Part shown: positions 1 to 7,346 of the stretch, piece by piece | How positions within the stretch are numbered: position 1 is the stretch's first letter | Layout of the letters: each line of letters opens with the position of its first letter | Assembly: GCA_964653285.1 (NCBI GenBank) | Contig: CAZZEX010000058.1 | Coordinates: forward strand, 1 to 29,919 | Reading direction: 5' to 3' | DNA length: 29,919 nt | Source: CAZZEX01 sp964653285 | GTDB lineage: Bacteria; Chloroflexota; Anaerolineae; B4-G1 | Position numbers and translations under genes: made by a program | The notes under the pieces: model-generated | Told to the model about the DNA's origin: nothing | What the model saw: only the letters and a program-made list of their open reading frames with translations | Databases searched by the model: none

Positions 1-623
1 ATCCCCGCCAGCATGCTGCTCAGCCCAAAGCTCAGAGTGTATATATTGTTCAACTCGATGCCGACCAGCATAGCGCCTCTCGCATCCTCCGCCACCGCTC
101 GTATGGCCCTGCCCATCTTAGTTCTGCGGAGAAACAGCCAGAAGGCGCCAATCGCGACGACGGCAATTAGAAAACTCATCATTCGATCAATCGAAATGCC
201 CATGGTTGGGGAGAGCTGGATGGAACCTTCCCAATAGTTAGGAATCCCCCTGTATACAGGTTTAAACACCACGAGAGCAATGTTTTGCAGTACAAACGAT
301 AACCCTACCGTGACCAGGTAAGCATTGAACAGCCATTCCTCCCCAGACTTCCTGCGTAGGGGGTGGAAGAAGACCTTCTCCATGAGAACGCCAACTATGA
401 AGCTGATCAGTGCTGCAGATATGATTGATAGGATTGGATCAAACCCCAGTATCACGTGAGCCAACCAGCCCGCGTAGGCGCCAATCATATAGAGCTCGCC
501 ATGCATAAAGCTGTTGACATTTATGACCCCCATTATGAGGGCCAGCCCCACGGCCATCAGGGCATATAAGCCTCCCCTAAGGGTGCCTGTAACGAGCAAG
601 TTCCATACAGATGCCAACTGCAT
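1..623 (-). CDS. livH: Branched-chain amino acid ABC transporter permease LivH-type (3' end outside window)
   Basis: This is the inner-membrane permease of a LivH/LivM-type importer, which would pair with LivM and the ATPases LivG and LivF. From the ATG at 623 (preceded by a strong purine-rich RBS, AGAAGGGGGG) the frame stays open for 207 codons to the window edge. It reads a hydrophobic permease with the family hallmarks: an N-terminal segment beginning MQLASVWNLLVTGTLRGG, a conserved stretch GVINVNSFMHGELYMIGAY, and a later MGRAIRAVAEDARGAMLVGI motif. That last motif is the cytoplasmic loop that contacts the ATPases in this family. It lies 26 nt downstream of livF in the same operon. AT-rich codons such as ATA are common, as in its partners. 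Only about two thirds of a usual ~290-aa LivH is visible. Substrate specificity cannot be read from the sequence. Confidence 0.9.
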   Translation of the reverse strand, partial: MQLASVWNLLVTGTLRGGLYALMAVGLALIMGVINVNSFMHGELYMIGAYAGWLAHVILGFDPILSIISAALISFIVGVLMEKVFFHPLRRKSGEEWLFNAYLVTVGLSFVLQNIALVVFKPVYRGIPNYWEGSIQLSPTMGISIDRMMSFLIAVVAIGAFWLFLRRTKMGRAIRAVAEDARGAMLVGIELNNIYTLSFGLSSMLAG

Positions 624-649
624 AGTATACCCCCCTTCTGGCTTGGCCC

Positions 650-1369
650 TCAAGCCTCCCCAGTGCCTAAACCTAGATATGCCCCCTTCACGTGCTCGTC
701 TTCCAATAGCGCTGCGCTTTGGCCTTCCAACACGATTCGCCCTTGCTCCAGAATGTATCCTCGCTCTGCAATCTGCAGACTCATGTTCACGTTCTGCTCG
801 ACGAGCAAGATAGTGACGCCCTTTTGCCTCAACTCCTGTAGCGCCTTGAAGACCGATAGCACCAACATAGGGGCCAAGCCTAGAGACGGCTCGTCAACCA
901 GAAGTAGGCGAGGGTCCGACATCAGACCCCGGCCCACCGCCAGCATTTTGCGTTCCCCTCCGCTGAGGGTGCCTGCCAATTGATTTTGCCTCTCGCCCAA
1001 GACCGGGAAGAGGTCTAATACATAGTCTAAGGATTCCCGTATCTTTTTTTTATCCCGCCCGGTATATGCGCCAAGAACGAGATTCTCCCGCACCGACATA
1101 CCTCCGAACAGATTCAAATCCTCTGTGATGAAACTGATCCCTGTCTTCGCGATCTGAGGGGTGGGAAGACCTCTGATCCGCTGCCCCATGAACTCTATTT
1201 CGCCGGCCCAGGGTTGAACGACCCCCGTGATCGTTCTCAATAATGTGGTCTTGCCGGCCCCATTCGGCCCGAGAAGCGCGAGGAATTCCCCCTCTGAGAC
1301 CTTAAGGGACACATCCCACAACACCTGCAGATGACCATAACCTGAGTTGAGGTTCTTTATCTCAAGCAA
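650..1369 (-). CDS. livF: Branched-chain amino acid-type ABC transporter ATPase LivF
   Basis: This is the second cytoplasmic ATPase of the Liv-type importer; it hydrolyses ATP to drive uptake. The 239-aa protein has Walker A GPNGAGKT (residues 34-41), an intact signature LSGGE (135-139) and Walker B LLLVDE (155-160). The switch region reads LVEQN, where LivF proteins typically carry Gln instead of His. Length and motifs are normal for LivF. The start is TTG at 1369, preceded by a GAGAGGGG ribosome-binding site; no ATG lies at the family's usual N-terminus. It sits 43 nt downstream of livG and 26 nt upstream of livH, so all are probably on one transcript. Confidence 0.93.
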   Translation of the reverse strand: MLEIKNLNSGYGHLQVLWDVSLKVSEGEFLALLGPNGAGKTTLLRTITGVVQPWAGEIEFMGQRIRGLPTPQIAKTGISFITEDLNLFGGMSVRENLVLGAYTGRDKKKIRESLDYVLDLFPVLGERQNQLAGTLSGGERKMLAVGRGLMSDPRLLLVDEPSLGLAPMLVLSVFKALQELRQKGVTILLVEQNVNMSLQIAERGYILEQGRIVLEGQSAALLEDEHVKGAYLGLGTGEA

Positions 1370-1412
1370 TTTCCCCTCTCCCCTCTTTATGATAATAATA
1401 ACCCATGCTTCA

Positions 1413-2135
1413 TTAAAGGGAATACTGCTTACCCAGATACGCCTCGGCTACCTTTTCGTCCTCTGCGATTTCATCGGGAGTACCCTCGGCGATTTTCTGA
1501 CCGTAATAAAGCACCATGATCCTATCGCATATTCCCATTATGACCCTCATTACGTGCTCCACTACGACGATGGTGACGTCGTTTTCCCTTATCTTTCGGA
1601 TCAAGTCCATTATTCCTAAAAGCTCAGTAGGCGTTAAGCCAGCCGCTACTTCGTCCAATAACAAAAGTTCAGGCTTGCTGGCCAAGGCTCTGGCTAAATC
1701 GAGGCGTTTAAGCTGAAGTGTGTTTAAATTCATAGCCAGCGTATCCTTCGGCATAGGAAATTCGACGAATTCAAGCGTTTCCTCCGCCCACGCCTGAGGG
1801 TGCTTGATTGGAATATGATTGCCAAAGACCGCAGCGACCATCACGTTTTCAAGGGCACTCATCTTTGGAAAAGGCTCAGTGATCTGGAATGTCCTCGCTA
1901 TCCCTTTCCTACAGACTACCTCCGGACTTAGCCCTGTTATCTCCTCGCCCTTAAACTTGAGAACCCCAGCATTGGGTTTGTAGACGCCAGCGATGACATT
2001 AAGAAGGGTTGTTTTGCCAGCGCCATTTGGGCCTATGAGTCCGAAGATCTCACCTTCCTCTACACCCAGGGATACGTTGTTTACCGCCGTTAATCCACCG
2101 AATCTTTTTACTACGCCTTCCGTTTGAAGTATCAT
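1413..2135 (-). CDS. livG: Branched-chain amino acid-type ABC transporter ATPase LivG
   Basis: This is the first cytoplasmic ATPase of the importer. The frame is open from 2183, but the start is placed at the ATG at 2135 (16 codons in). There the protein begins MILQTEGVVKRFGG, as the family does, and AGGTG lies just upstream. The 240-aa product has Walker A GPNGAGKT (35-42), Walker B LLLLDE (157-162) and the H-loop histidine in VVEHV (H194). The signature helix is unusual: the region that normally reads LS[GY]GQ reads LNTLQLKRLDLARAL (137-151). A degenerate signature recurs in some LivG-like proteins, and LivF retains a normal LSGGE. The pair may therefore have one canonical and one degenerate ATP site. 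Confidence 0.92.
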   Translation of the reverse strand: MILQTEGVVKRFGGLTAVNNVSLGVEEGEIFGLIGPNGAGKTTLLNVIAGVYKPNAGVLKFKGEEITGLSPEVVCRKGIARTFQITEPFPKMSALENVMVAAVFGNHIPIKHPQAWAEETLEFVEFPMPKDTLAMNLNTLQLKRLDLARALASKPELLLLDEVAAGLTPTELLGIMDLIRKIRENDVTIVVVEHVMRVIMGICDRIMVLYYGQKIAEGTPDEIAEDEKVAEAYLGKQYSL

Positions 2136-2158
2136 ACAGTCACCTGCCTTGAAGTTTG

Positions 2159-2205
2159 GGGCATGGTGGCGGCGGGGCACCAAAGTCCAGCCGCCACCAT
2201 AGCCC
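2159..2205 (-). ncRNA. Intercistronic hairpin between livK and livG
   Basis: The 75-nt gap between livK and livG is mostly one inverted repeat. ATGGTGGCGGC (2163-2173) pairs with GCCGCCACCAT (2190-2200) over a 16-nt loop. The stem is extended by GGGC/GCCC with a single bulge, giving about 15 base pairs. There is no T-run, so it is not a classical terminator. Such stems after a binding-protein gene are known (malE-malF) to stabilise the upstream message or limit read-through, which makes binding protein more abundant than membrane components. That role is inferred here. Confidence 0.6.
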
Positions 2206-2210
2206 GCCTA

Positions 2211-3479
2211 CTACTTCACCCAGGGAGGTATCTGCAGATCCGCCTGCTTCCAGTCAAGAGGCCAGATAACCACACCCTCTCCGCCAAAGTACTGAATTAT
2301 GGGGAAGAGGAAGTCCTCCTTGCCAACTACCGGATCGGGAAAACTCTCCTGCGAGAAGCGATATCTTGGCATTACAACGCCATCAGTGTAGGTGAACTCA
2401 CCGGTCCACAGTTTCTCCTTGCCAAACTTATAGAGGGTCTCACTGCTCAACTCACCGTACTCATCAATGGTAGCCTTGCATATCTCGATGAACATATTCG
2501 CCCAGTCATACGCAAGCCCCCCACTAGATGGGCTTGGCTTTATGCCCCACCTTTCCTCGAATTCCTTCTCCCAGGCTTGTGCCTCAGGTGAAGCAAGCTG
2601 GGGGATTTGATCGAGGGTGTAATCTGATGCATCGCCGATGAGGTCATACCACTCGCCAATCCATCCAAGCCCATGTGCTATAAGCAAGGACTCGAGTCCC
2701 ACCTCCCTGGCCTGCTTAGTAAAGGCTGTTACGCCAGCAGCAGCAGTGCAGGTTACAAGAACAACGTCAGCATCCATGTCCTTGTACCTGGTTAGCAAGG
2801 GATAGAACTCCGTCTCCTCAAGCGGGAAATAGTCTTCGGCCAAGACCTCCCAGCCCGCCTTTTCAAGGTATTCGTGAAGAGGCTCTCCAACCGCCCGGCC
2901 GAAGTCTGTGTCCTCGCAACTTATGGCGATCGTCTTTTTATCAGCGGGCCAGGCGCCAGTCTCAATGAGGTCATCGAAGGCATTCGCATAGGTTAAGGAT
3001 ACCAACCTCTTTGGCATCGGCCAGCCCTTGGCCATCCAGTAGCCGAGCCTATCGGGATCCCCTTGAACCTTCTCGCTCACTACGTGCGTCTCGCCACAGT
3101 GGAAGAAGTGGGGGATCTTATACTTGGCCGTAACCTCCATAACGGCGACCGCCACGGAACTGTGCCACCCTCCTGCCCCCGCCTGGATCTTGTCCCTCGT
3201 GACAGCCTCTTCGTAGGCCGTGGTTGCTTTTGCCGGGTCCGATTCGGAATCGATCAAGACAAGCTCGATCTTGTAGTCGCCGATCTTATAGTCAATGTTT
3301 TCAAATGCCATGGTGTAGGAGTCCTTAATCTCCTCGCCGGTCCTGGCGGCAGGTCCGGTAAAGGGCCCCATGACTCCCAGTTTAAAGACCTTCTCCTCTG
3401 CCGGCGCCGGGCCACAGGCGGACACCAGCAAGCCAAGAACTACAGTCACAGTAGTTATGATCAAGAGTTTCCTTTTCAT
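2211..3479 (-). CDS. livK: ABC transporter substrate-binding lipoprotein (LivK/amino-acid type, Peripla_BP_6-like)
   Basis: This is the extracytoplasmic solute receptor of the Liv-type importer. The 422-aa protein starts with a lipoprotein signal: MKRKLL, a hydrophobic core, then lipobox VSAC with the lipidated Cys at residue 22. The mature part begins with a Pro/Glu-rich linker and then FKLGVMGPFTGPAARTGEE, the classic first strand of type-1 periplasmic binding proteins. IKDSYTMAFENIDY and ELVLIDSESDPAKATTAYEEAV follow. The family binds leucine-type amino acids, amides, urea or aromatic acids; the ligand cannot be fixed here. An excellent RBS (GGAGGAG) lies 6 nt before the ATG. It is the first gene of the operon, preceded by a long leader and a strong promoter. 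Confidence 0.92.
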   Translation of the reverse strand: MKRKLLIITTVTVVLGLLVSACGPAPAEEKVFKLGVMGPFTGPAARTGEEIKDSYTMAFENIDYKIGDYKIELVLIDSESDPAKATTAYEEAVTRDKIQAGAGGWHSSVAVAVMEVTAKYKIPHFFHCGETHVVSEKVQGDPDRLGYWMAKGWPMPKRLVSLTYANAFDDLIETGAWPADKKTIAISCEDTDFGRAVGEPLHEYLEKAGWEVLAEDYFPLEETEFYPLLTRYKDMDADVVLVTCTAAAGVTAFTKQAREVGLESLLIAHGLGWIGEWYDLIGDASDYTLDQIPQLASPEAQAWEKEFEERWGIKPSPSSGGLAYDWANMFIEICKATIDEYGELSSETLYKFGKEKLWTGEFTYTDGVVMPRYRFSQESFPDPVVGKEDFLFPIIQYFGGEGVVIWPLDWKQADLQIPPWVK

Positions 3480-3861
3480 TTGAACTCCTCCTTCAATCTC
3501 TTGCTGCCAGGGCTCGTTGCAACGGCCTGGCGTAAGACCTGATCACGACAGGGCGGCCAACCCTGTGAAATGCAGGCTCACTTCAAAGGCCGGACCCTCC
3601 TTTCTCGGCTTCGAGTGGTGTGCCATCTGGCCCGCCAGGGGGCCGTCGGCAGCAGGAACGTTGACCCTTTGATGTCTCCGAGCCACCAACCTGCCATCAC
3701 CACGGCCGCGTGCTTGATGGAATTTCTGAAGCACTGATCTCGCTGACGCGGACTGCGAGGTGGTCGTTCGATTATTTGCAATTTGCCCCAAACTTTCTCG
3801 CCGAGCCGCTCAGACATCCTGTGGGGGGAGTTTGACGATCAATGAGATTCTTGGTGTATTT

Positions 3862-3882
3862 GGTATATACTAATAATATACC
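3862..3882. promoter_or_regulatory. Inverted repeat overlapping the liv -10 (candidate operator)
   Basis: A perfect 7-bp inverted repeat, GGTATAT-N7-ATATACC, overlaps the -10 box and probable start site of the liv promoter. A half-site-like TTGGTGTATT precedes it on the plus strand. A regulator bound here would block transcription initiation. No regulator gene lies in the window, so the protein is unknown. Confidence 0.55.
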
Positions 3883-3903
3883 ACGTCCTTCTCAACCTGT
3901 CAA
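3875..3903 (-). promoter_or_regulatory. Sigma70-type promoter of the liv operon
   Basis: On the minus strand, TTGACA (3903-3898), a 17-nt spacer and TATATT (3880-3875) form a near-consensus housekeeping promoter. Transcription would start near 3868, leaving ~390 nt untranslated before livK. Confidence 0.75.
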
Positions 3904-3977
3904 GTCTCCCGAGGGTTTACTATCGGTTGATCTACTTAATAATGTGAGGAGGCAGTCGCGCAGGCACTCCGACTACA

Positions 3978-4961
3978 CTACAGCGCCAGATCGGTCCCCA
4001 GGCCCAGTTGCCGGGCTGCCTTCAGCACTGCGCCCGCCGCCGCTACATCCTGCACGGCCACGCCCACCGACTTGAACAGAGTGATCTCCTCCGGCGATGC
4101 CCGCCCCGGCTTGCGCCCGGCGGCAATCTCCCCCAGTTCGGCGTAGATGTGGCCCTCGGTCATCAATCCCTGCCGCAGCGGTATAAGCAAATCGCCAGCC
4201 TCGGCCAGGCTCGCCTGCCGGTGGTCAATCACAACTTTGGCCCGCAGGACTGTCTCGACCGGTATCTCCTGCATCTGGGGGGTGTAAGCGCCCACACCGT
4301 TGATGTGGGTGCCGGGCCGGACGTCGGCGTCCTCAAAAACAGGGCTTGAGGAGGTCGTGGCGGTGCAGATGACGTCGGCCTGACGCACCGCCCCGGCTGG
4401 CGTCTCGGCTGCCCTCACTGGCAGGGACAGCCTCTGGCTCATCTCGCCGGCATATACGGCCGCCCGCTCCGGTGCCACGTCGTAGACCCAGGCCGCCTCG
4501 ATGGGACGCACGGCGCAGACCGCTTCCAGTTGCGTGCGCCCTTGCGCGCCAGCGCCGAAGATGGCAGCAGTGTGCACGTCCTGGCGGGCCAGCAGGTCCG
4601 TGGCCGCGCCAGAAGCCGCACCTGTGCGCAGCGCGGTCAGGTACGTCCCGTCCATCACCGCCGCTGGCTCCCCCGTCGTCGCGTCCACGACCACAACCAG
4701 CGCGTGGATGAGCGGCAATCCCCTGGCCAGGTTGTCGTTGAAGACGGAGACGATTTTGACCGCCATCTGGTCGGCGGCGGCCAGGTAAGCCGGCATGAAG
4801 AGGGTGACGCCGTTATGGCGCGGCACGTTAAGCGCCACTCTCAGCGGCACGTCAGCCTGGCCGGTGGAGAGTTGAGCGAAGGCTGCCTTCATCGCCTCGA
4901 TGGCCTGGCGCATCGGCAGCGCCCGGCGCACGTCTCTGTTCGAAAGGATACGTAGTTTCAT
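3978..4961 (-). CDS. Ornithine cyclodeaminase/mu-crystallin family protein
   Basis: This is an NAD(P)-dependent enzyme of the OCD/mu-crystallin/archaeal alanine dehydrogenase family, with reactions such as ornithine to proline plus ammonia, alanine dehydrogenation or imino-acid reduction. The 327-aa length is normal. Visible landmarks are R41, K69 and R112 (in LTALRTGAASG), matching the carboxylate- and substrate-binding residues of the family. The Rossmann motif GAGAQG is at 137-142, with GDLLIPL and LFKSVGVAVQD near the C-terminus. The segment that carries the catalytic Asp in true OCD (GGDCPGKTE-like) here reads GVGAYTPQMQEIP, without the Asp. It is therefore more likely a dehydrogenase or imine reductase than a cyclodeaminase. 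Its ATG overlaps the stop of the upstream gene (ATGA), so translation is coupled. Confidence 0.88.
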   Translation of the reverse strand: MKLRILSNRDVRRALPMRQAIEAMKAAFAQLSTGQADVPLRVALNVPRHNGVTLFMPAYLAAADQMAVKIVSVFNDNLARGLPLIHALVVVVDATTGEPAAVMDGTYLTALRTGAASGAATDLLARQDVHTAAIFGAGAQGRTQLEAVCAVRPIEAAWVYDVAPERAAVYAGEMSQRLSLPVRAAETPAGAVRQADVICTATTSSSPVFEDADVRPGTHINGVGAYTPQMQEIPVETVLRAKVVIDHRQASLAEAGDLLIPLRQGLMTEGHIYAELGEIAAGRKPGRASPEEITLFKSVGVAVQDVAAAGAVLKAARQLGLGTDLAL

Positions 4962-5347
4962 TGCTGCCCCTCCGATCCATAGCGAGCGGCTTCGAGCAGT
5001 GCCTCCAATTGATCAAGCGTTCCGGCTGCGCGAGCGCCACGCCGGACGGCCTCCAGATTCAGCTTGCCCCATTGGATGATGAGCACCCCTCGTGCATCTC
5101 GCAAATGCTTGTCGGACCCAGTTTCTCGAAAAGCGATCAACTTGGCCAGAATGATATCCTCGGGCGTGATGAAGGTTGCTGAGTCCACGTCAAGGGTCAA
5201 GCGCGGCTCGCCGTAGAAGATCGCCGCGAAACCACCCACGACCATATAGGGGATGTCAAGTCGCTCCAGTACGTCAATCACGTAGGTGAAGAAGGCTTTA
5301 AGTTCGTAATCGCGGACTCGTTCCACCGCCTCACCTACCCAATTCAA
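4958..5347 (-). CDS. Nucleotidyltransferase-like protein with an internal deletion
   Basis: This 129-aa remnant has two joined halves. Residues 1-55 read as the start of a MNT/AbiEii-type nucleotidyltransferase fold: IDVLERLDIPYMVVGGFAA, then YGEPRLTLDVD with the GG pair (38-39) and the first two acidic metal ligands (D53, D55). Directly after D55 the sequence jumps to ITPEDIILAKL, RDARGVLIIQWGKLNLEAVRR and DQLEALLEAA, the C-terminal part of the same family. The intervening ~80 residues, including the strand with the third catalytic carboxylate, are absent, although the frame is kept. It is probably catalytically dead and in decay. Its stop overlaps the start of the OCD-family gene, so it may persist as a coupling cistron. 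Confidence 0.7.
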   Translation of the reverse strand: MNWVGEAVERVRDYELKAFFTYVIDVLERLDIPYMVVGGFAAIFYGEPRLTLDVDSATFITPEDIILAKLIAFRETGSDKHLRDARGVLIIQWGKLNLEAVRRGARAAGTLDQLEALLEAARYGSEGQQ

Positions 5348-5539
5348 GGTCTCCCTGCACGCGCCTGGTGATGCGCCAGTTGAGTTCGTCGGGGGAAATT
5401 AGCGCCGGACTAAAGCCGACTGAAGGGACGTCCGGACAATTTGTTTCAATAGACGATTCACTCGCGCCCGGGAGCCGCAATTTGCCATAGTTTGTGGGTA
5501 GATTTGCCCATTTCGTCACAATTTGGGATACACACCCTT

Positions 5540-5568
5540 ATGATACAGATAAGTTTTCCGTCTGTCAA
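5540..5568 (-). promoter_or_regulatory. Sigma70-type promoter for the nucleotidyltransferase-like/OCD-family pair
   Basis: On the minus strand, TTGACA (5568-5563), 17 nt, then TATCAT (5545-5540). The predicted start near 5533 leaves ~185 nt before the ATG at 5347. No other gene lies between them. Confidence 0.65.
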
Positions 5569-5570
5569 GT

Positions 5571-5597
5571 CGGTCATTTGTCATTTGCCATTGGTCA
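5571..5597. repeat. GTCATT-type short tandem repeat abutting a stop codon
   Basis: Degenerate iterations of GTCATTTG/CCATTGGTCATT occupy the 27 nt between the promoter above and the stop codon of the FAD oxidoreductase gene. The same motif recurs upstream of the PfkB gene at 24040-24074, so it is a dispersed low-complexity repeat. Confidence 0.55.
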
Positions 5598-6755
5598 TTA
5601 CTTCAGTTTCTCTTCACCGCCAAACTCCCGGTACGGGCTCAGTTCCTCCAGCACCTCCTCGTCCTCCGGCGTGAGCGCCCCTCGCACCGTCCGGGCCAGC
5701 AGCGCGCCCACCCCTGGCCCCAGCATGTACCCCTGTCCGCACATCCCGACGGCGTAGATGTACCCCTCCAACTCCCGCGCCCGGCCAACGACAGGGAAGC
5801 CATCGGGCGTCATCGGGTAAAGGCCGCGCCAGGTGCGGCGCACCTTGATGTTGGCCAACTTCGGCATCAGGTCCACCATCCGTGGGGCGATCATCGGCAG
5901 GAAGGCAGATGTCTCCCGCCGGTCGGTGCCGACGATGGGCGGCTCTGGCGTGATGCAGAAGACGATGGCACCGGTCCCATGTTGGTAGAAGTAGTAGTTC
6001 TTAGAACCCCCGGCAGGCCGGATGTCCACCACCATCGGCTCGACGAAGCGGGCCACCGGCTCGGTGATGCCCGCCTCGTGGCTATCTGGTGCCACCGGCA
6101 CGTCCAGCCCGGCCATCTGAGCCGCCGCCCGCGCCCAGGGGCCACCCGCGTTGATGACCACCCCGGTGGCGTAGCCCCCCTTGTCGGTGCGCACCCCCAC
6201 CACCCGCCCCCGGCGGCGGATGACGCCGGTGACCCGCTCGCGGAAGCGAAAATCCGCCCCCCGCTCCCGCGCCCGGGTGTAGAAGGCACGGGCAGTGAGC
6301 AGAGGGGAGGCCGACCCATCCCCCGGCGAGTATGTCCCGCCGATGAGACCCTCCCGGTTCAGGTCAGGGACCACCTCCAGGAGATCGTCCCGCTCCAGCC
6401 AGCGGATGTCCAGCCCGTAGGACTGCTGGATTCTCAGCAGGTCCTTCAGGACGCGCTCATCCCGCTCCCGGTAGGCGACGAAGGAGTAGCCCCCCCGGTA
6501 CCATTCGATGTTATCGCCGTAGGTCTCCTCCCAGGTGGAGAAGATCTCAATGGAGTGAAGGCAGAGGTGTATCTTGGAGGGAACAGAGTGGGTGGCGCGG
6601 ATGCCGCCGATGGCGGCCTTGTTGGAGCCCTGGCCCGGGCTGGCGAACTGGTCAATCACCAGCGGCCTGAGCCCGGCCTGGGCCAGGAAGAAGGCGGTCG
6701 GCAGCCCGACGCTCCCGGCGCCGACGATGATGGCGTCGTACACTTTGGTGGTCAT
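5598..6755 (-). CDS. FAD-dependent amino/imino acid oxidoreductase (DAO family, sarcosine oxidase beta/HcnC/OoxB-like)
   Basis: This is a DAO-family flavoprotein that oxidises a secondary or D-amino acid, probably passing electrons to a partner subunit. The 385-aa protein opens with the dinucleotide fold IIVGAGSVGLPTAFFLAQAG (GAGSVG at 12-17) and an acidic residue ending strand 2 (VIDQ, D35). It continues with an SxxGSNKAAIGGIRATHS segment near the flavin. It ends with the family's second flavin-contacting region, RTWRGLYPMTPDGFPVVGR, and GMCGQGYMLGPGVG. The RBS AGGAGG lies 5 nt from the ATG. A natural partner is the 711-aa Fe-S/FAD protein at 10866-13001, upstream on the same strand. The exact substrate is not deducible. 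Confidence 0.88.
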   Translation of the reverse strand: MTTKVYDAIIVGAGSVGLPTAFFLAQAGLRPLVIDQFASPGQGSNKAAIGGIRATHSVPSKIHLCLHSIEIFSTWEETYGDNIEWYRGGYSFVAYRERDERVLKDLLRIQQSYGLDIRWLERDDLLEVVPDLNREGLIGGTYSPGDGSASPLLTARAFYTRARERGADFRFRERVTGVIRRRGRVVGVRTDKGGYATGVVINAGGPWARAAAQMAGLDVPVAPDSHEAGITEPVARFVEPMVVDIRPAGGSKNYYFYQHGTGAIVFCITPEPPIVGTDRRETSAFLPMIAPRMVDLMPKLANIKVRRTWRGLYPMTPDGFPVVGRARELEGYIYAVGMCGQGYMLGPGVGALLARTVRGALTPEDEEVLEELSPYREFGGEEKLK

Positions 6756-6843
6756 GTGGGCCTCCTTATGCGTGAAATGTGGCGCGTGTTGCGTACTGCG
6801 TGAGGACTGTGTTCATCGAAGTACGTGCCCTGGCCGCCAGGGG

Positions 6844-7326
6844 TTACTCCCACTTCAACAAGAACCCACGGTAGGTCTCATCCCTGGCCGGGAAACGCTT
6901 GTCCTCCGGCAGGCCATCGCTTCCCTTCAGTGCCGCCAGAGCCGCGTTGCGGGAAACTGGGAGGAGCGCGCCGTCCATCGCTGCGACTTCTGTAGCCGAG
7001 AACCAGGAAATCCTGTCCACCTCCACCCGGTCGGGTACAGGCTGTCCGGACAAGGGGTGCATCCGAAAGAGCACGAATACGGCCCCACCGCGCTCCGTAT
7101 ACCGCGTGCGCAGGCCGATCGCGTCCACCACTTCCGCTTCCATCCCCGTCTCCTCCCGCACCTCGCGCACGGCAGTCTGGTCGAGCCGCTCGTCGTGGGT
7201 GGCGTAGCCGCCTGGCAACGCCCAGCACCCCCTTTTCTCCCCATACGTGTGGCGAACCATGAGCACTCGCCCCTGATGCACTATCGCCCCCGCTGCCCCG
7301 ACGCGCCATTGCTTCTCGTCAGCCAT
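6844..7326 (-). CDS. NUDIX hydrolase
   Basis: A NUDIX-family pyrophosphohydrolase of 160 aa. The start is placed at the ATG at 7326, 8 codons inside the longest frame, because GGGAGGAG lies directly before it. The NUDIX box is perfect: G40-x5-E46-x7-R54-E55-V-x-E58-E59-T-G61. It sits in GGYATHDERLDQTAVREVR and then EETGM. The protein begins with the usual beta strand VGAAGAIVHQGRVLMVRH and has a GxWxLPGG motif. Possible substrates include oxidised nucleotides, NDP-sugars and ADP-ribose; the sequence does not decide. It lies 20 nt after the FecR stop and 88 nt before the FAD oxidoreductase start. Confidence 0.93.
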   Translation of the reverse strand: MADEKQWRVGAAGAIVHQGRVLMVRHTYGEKRGCWALPGGYATHDERLDQTAVREVREETGMEAEVVDAIGLRTRYTERGGAVFVLFRMHPLSGQPVPDRVEVDRISWFSATEVAAMDGALLPVSRNAALAALKGSDGLPEDKRFPARDETYRGFLLKWE

Positions 7327-7346
7327 GTCTCCTCCCTTATGGCTCC

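Larger units (their letters stand above)
3480..3977. other. Intergenic region: liv promoter and ~390-nt leader
   Basis: This is a 498-bp region with no recognisable gene. The part nearest the OCD-family gene is AT-rich and carries the promoter and inverted repeat listed separately. The remainder (about 3480-3868) would be the 5' leader of the liv mRNA. On the minus strand the leader contains small stems, such as CAGGG-N7-CCCTG and GCCAGG-N13-CCTGGC. No known riboswitch consensus was recognised. Short frames of 79 and 82 codons exist (ATG at 3817 and 3791) but have no family resemblance. Confidence 0.5.

Noticed and set aside
3578..3817. 79-codon frame in the liv leader
   Set aside because: No recognisable family and no clear RBS, so left as leader sequence; it could be a regulated small ORF.
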